This document shows positions 60,500 through 64,000 of a stretch of DNA of 64,000 nucleotides, piece by piece. Source of the stretch: Mycobacterium sp. IS-1742 (GTDB lineage: Bacteria > Actinomycetota > Actinomycetes > Mycobacteriales > Mycobacteriaceae); the NCBI RefSeq assembly GCF_001500125.1, contig NZ_LQIV01000010.1, positions 52,570-116,569 on the forward strand, given 5' to 3'. The translations under genes and the position numbers were made by a program. The notes under the pieces are model-generated. The model made no database searches and was not told where the DNA came from. It was given only the letters and a program-made list of their open reading frames with translations. Position 1 is the first letter of the stretch. Each line of letters opens with the position of its first letter.

Positions 60500-61131
60500 C
60501 GGCGGGTCTGTTCGGCGCGCGGTATCGCGTCGGGCCGGCGCAGGTACAGCGGCACCAGCGCGTCCGGTTCGGCGGTCCAGTCGGTGACGGCGCGAACCAG
60601 GCCGTCGACCGACGGATACCGGGGGCCGACGACGGTGAGGTCGAAAAGACCTGCGTGGTCCGGTGATCCGGCCGCGACCGAGGCGCCGGGCGGCACGTCG
60701 GCCGCTGCATTGACCGCGGGACCGTCGACCCGGACGCCGTCGCGGTAGCGCGCCCAGTACACCTCACGGCGACGTGCATCGGTCACGACGAGCGCCTCGC
60801 CGGAGGTCGCGACCCCGATGGCGTCGAGGCTGCACACCCCGTGCACCGGGATGCCCAGCGCGTGTCCGTAGGCGGCGGCCGTGGCCATTCCGACGCGCAG
60901 GCCGGTGAACGGGCCGGGCCCGCACCCGACCACCACGGCGGTGAGATCGCCGACGGTGATGCCGGCGTCGCCGACGGCGGCCAGGACGTTGGGCGTCAGA
61001 CGCTCGGCGTGCGCCCGAGGGTCCACCGTCACCCGCTCGGCGAGCACGGTGAGCCCGTCGTCCTCGCGACGCACCACTCCGGCGGTGACGGCGGGTGTGG
61101 CGGTGTCGATGGCCAGGATCAGCGCGCTCAC
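60496..61131 (-). CDS. tsaB: tRNA threonylcarbamoyladenosine protein TsaB
   Basis: A 211-residue ASKHA-fold protein ([17 protein letters not shown] at the start, [34 protein letters not shown]). It scaffolds TsaD and TsaE in t6A formation and lacks catalytic activity of its own. GTG 61131 overlaps the tsaE stop by 4 bp (GTGA); a GTG at 61143 is less likely. Confidence 0.94.
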   Translation of the reverse strand: MSALILAIDTATPAVTAGVVRREDDGLTVLAERVTVDPRAHAERLTPNVLAAVGDAGITVGDLTAVVVGCGPGPFTGLRVGMATAAAYGHALGIPVHGVCSLDAIGVATSGEALVVTDARRREVYWARYRDGVRVDGPAVNAAADVPPGASVAAGSPDHAGLFDLTVVGPRYPSVDGLVRAVTDWTAEPDALVPLYLRRPDAIPRAEQTRR

Positions 61132-61595
61132 TGTCCGCTCCACTGCCAGATCGCGGTGCGCGCCTCGGTGTCGACGCCGCGTTCGAGCCGGATGTCGAGG
61201 TGGTGGTCGGAGAGTCGCTCGGCGACGCCTTCACCCCACTCGACCACGACGACCGCATCCTCGAGATCGGTGTCCAGGTCCAGTGAGTCGAGTTCGGCGA
61301 GCAGGTCGGTACCGGGATGGTCGAGCAGTCGGTACATGTCGACGTGCACCATCGCCGGCCGGCCGGGCTGCCGTGCGCGGTGCACGCGCGCCAACACGAA
61401 CGTGGGCGAGGTGACCGGCCCCTCGACGCCCATCGCCTCGGCGATTCCCTTGGCCAGCACGGTCTTTCCCGCACCGAGCGGACCGGACAGCACGACGACG
61501 TCGCCGGCGTGCAGGTGCGCCCCGAGTTGGACTCCCAGCGCCCTGGTGTCGTCCGCGGTGGCCAGTTCCGCGGTACCGCTCTGCCGGTCAGCCAC
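61128..61595 (-). CDS. tsaE: tRNA threonylcarbamoyladenosine ATPase TsaE
   Basis: A 155-residue P-loop ATPase. Walker A is LSGPLGAGKTVLAKGIA, followed by PVTSPTFVLARVH and the VHVDMYRLLD and VVVEWGEGVAERL motifs. It drives turnover of the TsaBD complex. GTG 61595 is preferred as it overlaps the preceding hydrolase stop by 8 bp; GTG 61613 would give 161 residues. Confidence 0.93.
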   Translation of the reverse strand: MADRQSGTAELATADDTRALGVQLGAHLHAGDVVVLSGPLGAGKTVLAKGIAEAMGVEGPVTSPTFVLARVHRARQPGRPAMVHVDMYRLLDHPGTDLLAELDSLDLDTDLEDAVVVVEWGEGVAERLSDHHLDIRLERGVDTEARTAIWQWSGQ

Positions 61596-62697
61596 GAGAC
61601 CTCGCCCGGTCACGGATGCGCCGTGTCAGCGCGACGAGTTTGGACGGGGTGGCCCGTTCGACCAACCGGACCAGTGCGTCGTCGATCTCCTCCGGCTGCT
61701 CTAACTGCACCAGATGGCCGGCGCCGTCGACGATGACGAGCTCGGATTTGGGCAGCGCGGCGGCCATCTCCTGGGAGTACTCCATCGGGGTGAGCAGGTC
61801 ACGGTCCCCGCAGGCGATCAACGTCGGGACCTTGGCCAGTGTGGCAAGGCCGCCCGTCTCGTCGTGCACCTCCAGCGCGTGCAGGAACTCGACCAGCGTC
61901 GCGATCGGCGTGTCATGCATCATCTTCTCGGAGAACGCGACGACGCTCGGGCTGATCTTCTCGTCACCGTAGGACGCCGCGCGCAAGATCGGGCCGATCA
62001 CCGCGCGGGCCAGGCCACGGGTCCGGTGGACCGTGCCGGGGGCGTAGCGCGCCGCGAACCGGACCGCCTCCAGGGCAGGGTTTTTCAGGATCTCGCCGAG
62101 GGGGGAACGGGAGACGCCCTCGGCGGCGGAGGAGATGATGGCGGCGCCGACGACGCGGGTGGGATAGCGCTGCGGGTACTGCCGCGCGTGCGAGAGCACC
62201 GTCATACCGCCCATCGAGTGGCCGACCAGCACCACCGGTCCGCGCGGTGCGATCACCGCCAGTACCGCTTCGAGGTCCTGTCCGAGCTGGGTGACGGTGT
62301 AGGTGTCCGGCGGGGCGTCGCCGGACTGGCCGTGGCCGCGCTGGTCGTAGAAGACCATCCGGACCTGGTCACCCCACTGCTCCGACAGGCGGGCACGCTG
62401 GAAGTGGAAGGCACCCATGCGAAGACAGAAGCCGTGAGCGAAGACGACGGTCAGCGGAGCGTCGGCGGGTCCCACCTCGCGGACGGCCAGTGGCACCCCG
62501 TCGGTGGTGGTGACCACCGAGCTGCGGTCGGCGTCGAGCAGCTCGAAATCCTCTGTCGCATAAGGGTCGTCGTCGGTGACGCGGCGTGCCATCGAACGGG
62601 CCACGGTGACTCCGGCCAGTGAGCTGACCGCCGCCAGGCCCGCGGCACCGGCCAGCCACCCGGCATTCGCGTGCCGTTTGATCTCGTTGTCGGTCAA
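61588..62697 (-). CDS. Alpha/beta-hydrolase with N-terminal membrane anchor
   Basis: A 369-residue hydrolase. A hydrophobic segment at residues 13-33 ([20 protein letters not shown]) may anchor it. The fold has [30 protein letters not shown], the nucleophile elbow GHSMGGMTV, the acid in [12 protein letters not shown] and the His in [13 protein letters not shown]. Esterase or lipase activity is probable; the substrate is unknown. It starts with TTG, overlapping the alr stop by 4 bp (TTGA), so translation probably depends on re-initiation. Confidence 0.87.
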   Translation of the reverse strand: MTDNEIKRHANAGWLAGAAGLAAVSSLAGVTVARSMARRVTDDDPYATEDFELLDADRSSVVTTTDGVPLAVREVGPADAPLTVVFAHGFCLRMGAFHFQRARLSEQWGDQVRMVFYDQRGHGQSGDAPPDTYTVTQLGQDLEAVLAVIAPRGPVVLVGHSMGGMTVLSHARQYPQRYPTRVVGAAIISSAAEGVSRSPLGEILKNPALEAVRFAARYAPGTVHRTRGLARAVIGPILRAASYGDEKISPSVVAFSEKMMHDTPIATLVEFLHALEVHDETGGLATLAKVPTLIACGDRDLLTPMEYSQEMAAALPKSELVIVDGAGHLVQLEQPEEIDDALVRLVERATPSKLVALTRRIRDRARSRG

Positions 62698-63848
62698 CGA
62701 CTTTCCCGTCGGTAGGTGCGGATCACCCGGCCGCGAGGGCTGGTGACGATCTCGTAGTTGATCGTGCCGATCTTGTCGGCCCAGTCCTGGGCAGTGGGTT
62801 CGCCCCGGGTGCCCGGACCGAAGAGGATGGCCTCGTCGCCGTCGGTGACATCGACGGGTCCCGGCCCGAGATCCACGACGAACTGGTCCATGCAGATCCG
62901 TCCGACACCCGGCCGCAGCCGGCCGTTGATCAACACCTGGAGGCGGCCGCTGAGGGTGCGGAACACCCCGTCGGCGTAACCGATCGGCAACAACGCCAGC
63001 GTCGTGTCCCGTTCGGCGATCCAGGTGTGGCCATAGGAGACCCCGTCACCCGCGTTGATCGAACGGGTCTGTGCGACCGGACACTTCAGCGTCATCGCCG
63101 GCCGCAGACCCATGTCGCCGAGCGATGGGATCGGGGTCTGTCCGTAGACGGCGATCCCCGGACGGACCATGTCGAAGGCCAGGTCGGGCCGGGTCAGCGC
63201 GGCGGGCGAGTTGCACAGATGGGCGACCTCGAACGTCACACCGGCGTCGGCGGCCCCGCGCCGCATCTCGCTCAGCCGTTCGGCCTGCCGGTCGTTGGTG
63301 GGGTTGTCGGGTTCGTCACCGCACGCCAGGTGCGACATGATGCCGCGCACGCGCACGGCGTCCTCGGCGACGGCCCGGGCCAGCTGGTCGAGCAGCGCGG
63401 GGTATTCGGCCGGGCTGACTCCGTTGCGGCTCAGGCCGGTGTCGGCCTTCACGGTGAGGGTGGCCGTCCTGCCGGTCCGTTGTACGGCGTCGAGAACCTC
63501 GCCGAGCTGACGTACCGAGGACACGGCCAGTTGGACGTCCGCTTCCAGGGCCGGGGCGAAGTCGGTGCCGGGTCCGTGGAGCCATGCCAGCACGGGTGCG
63601 GTGACGCCGTCACGACGCAGAGCGAGCGCTTCTTCGACGGTGGCCACGCCGAGTTCCGTGACACCCGCGTCGAGCACCGTTCTCGCGACCTCGGTGGCGC
63701 CGTGGCCGTATCCGTCCGCCTTGAGTACCGGCATGACCTGCGCACTGCCTGCGCGTTCGCGCAGCAGGGCGACGTTGTGGGCGATCGCGTCGAGGTCGAC
63801 GACCACCTGGGGGGTGGGCGTCGTCGTGGTGGTGTCGGTTGTCTGCAT
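62694..63848 (-). CDS. alr: Alanine racemase
   Basis: A 384-residue PLP-dependent fold-type III racemase supplying D-alanine for peptidoglycan. The Schiff-base lysine is in [12 protein letters not shown] (Lys43), the second catalytic Tyr is in [10 protein letters not shown], and [11 protein letters not shown] and [13 protein letters not shown] are conserved. ATG 63848 (MQTTD) matches the start I recall for M. smegmatis Alr and has GGTGA 7 nt upstream; ATG 63854 is an alternative. It heads the alr-hydrolase-tsaE-tsaB-rimI-tsaD-SnoaL operon. Confidence 0.95.
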   Translation of the reverse strand: MQTTDTTTTTPTPQVVVDLDAIAHNVALLRERAGSAQVMPVLKADGYGHGATEVARTVLDAGVTELGVATVEEALALRRDGVTAPVLAWLHGPGTDFAPALEADVQLAVSSVRQLGEVLDAVQRTGRTATLTVKADTGLSRNGVSPAEYPALLDQLARAVAEDAVRVRGIMSHLACGDEPDNPTNDRQAERLSEMRRGAADAGVTFEVAHLCNSPAALTRPDLAFDMVRPGIAVYGQTPIPSLGDMGLRPAMTLKCPVAQTRSINAGDGVSYGHTWIAERDTTLALLPIGYADGVFRTLSGRLQVLINGRLRPGVGRICMDQFVVDLGPGPVDVTDGDEAILFGPGTRGEPTAQDWADKIGTINYEIVTSPRGRVIRTYRRESR

Positions 63849-63906
63849 GGTCATGTCACCGCCGACGATTGTCCCAGAACCCCGGGGACGGGTGCGTTGC
63901 GACCGG

Positions 63907-63933
63907 TTATCCACAGCGGCAGCTTCATCCACA
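63907..63933. repeat. Two DnaA-box-like motifs upstream of alr
   Basis: TTATCCACA (63907-63915) is identical to the classical DnaA box and TCATCCACA (63925-63933) differs at one base. They lie 59-85 bp upstream of alr. Another exact TTATCCACA lies beside palindrome copy 1 at 42798-42806. Confidence 0.4.
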
Positions 63934-63977
63934 GGCCAGATGATTTCGTGGGGTCGTGTCGGTGGCGCCTGGCAGAA

Positions 63978-63993
63978 TCGAATGCATGTTCGA
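63978..63993 (+). promoter_or_regulatory. LexA-box-like palindrome at the end of the window
   Basis: TCGAATGCATGTTCGA matches TCGAAC-N4-GTTCGA at 11 of 12 defined bases. It overlaps the possible ATG at 63986. Confidence 0.5.
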
Positions 63994-64000
63994 TGGTTCG
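63986..64000 (+). CDS. Possible start of a LexA-controlled gene, 13E12/DUF222-HNH type (partial)
   Basis: Only five codons (MFDGS) are visible before the window ends. M-F-D at the start and an SOS box straddling the start codon recall the REP13E12-type DUF222-HNH endonuclease genes of mycobacteria, some of which are LexA targets (recall). Without more sequence this is a guess based on the box and the first residues. Confidence 0.3.

Overview
The window is a high-GC chromosomal segment from a mycobacterium, most likely a fast-growing Mycolicibacterium. From memory, its gene order follows the M. tuberculosis metA (Rv3341) to alr (Rv3423c) interval. The landmarks recognised are folD, the mfpA-E conservon, dnaE2, imuA'/imuB, guaA, choD, guaB3/guaB2, rsdA/sigD, whiB3, groEL1/groES and the tsa/rimI/alr cluster. 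No tRNA, rRNA, IS element, prophage or CRISPR array was seen. Starts were chosen from Shine-Dalgarno (SD) spacing, leaderless -10 boxes, 4-bp stop/start overlaps and remembered ortholog lengths.

Layout. 0-5.6 kb: 3' end of metX, a methyltransferase, a large NAD-dependent glutamate dehydrogenase with palindromes upstream, a DUF3017 protein and folD. 5.6-15.7 kb: an Old Yellow Enzyme-like oxidoreductase, an FHA-ABC exporter of the Rv1747 type, an AraC regulator, a rhomboid-like protein, a lipase-like hydrolase, a transglutaminase-like protein and a flavin monooxygenase. 15.8-17.0 kb: three small secreted proteins, a haemophore-like protein between two cysteine-containing paralogs. 17.0-21.5 kb: the five-gene mfp conservon ending in the DNA-gyrase-protecting pentapeptide protein MfpA. 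21.7-36.1 kb: spoU, a nitroreductase, the SOS mutasome (dnaE2, imuA', imuB) behind LexA boxes, a universal stress protein, a hydratase, a nucleoside hydrolase and ohrR-ohr. 36.1-46.6 kb: purine and sugar metabolism (guaA, beta-phosphoglucomutase plus GH65 phosphorylase, choD, guaB3, guaB2), with a DUF559 gene bracketed by two copies of a long palindrome. 46.7-50.4 kb: a DUF5319 protein, rsdA-sigD, a helical-repeat-like protein and whiB3.

50.4-56.3 kb is an accessory stretch lying between whiB3 and groEL1, which are adjacent in M. tuberculosis. It carries a type I DAHP synthase (aroG) preceded by a 24-codon leader ORF with a Tyr-Trp-Leu-Phe run and competing hairpins, a DUF6448 protein, a 5'-truncated epoxide-hydrolase-like pseudogene, an antigen-85-like protein, a DinB/maleylpyruvate-isomerase-like protein and a decayed class III adenylate cyclase. 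The cyclase remnant is flanked by the true groEL1 3' end and a 51-bp diverged copy of it. 56.3-64 kb: groEL1, groES with CIRCE, then an overlapping operon alr - hydrolase - tsaE - tsaB - rimI - tsaD - SnoaL-like gene. The last 15 bases are possibly the start of a LexA-controlled gene.

The strongest candidates for new biology are the aromatic leader peptide upstream of aroG, the DUF559 gene with its flanking palindromes, and the groEL1-tail duplication around the cyclase remnant.
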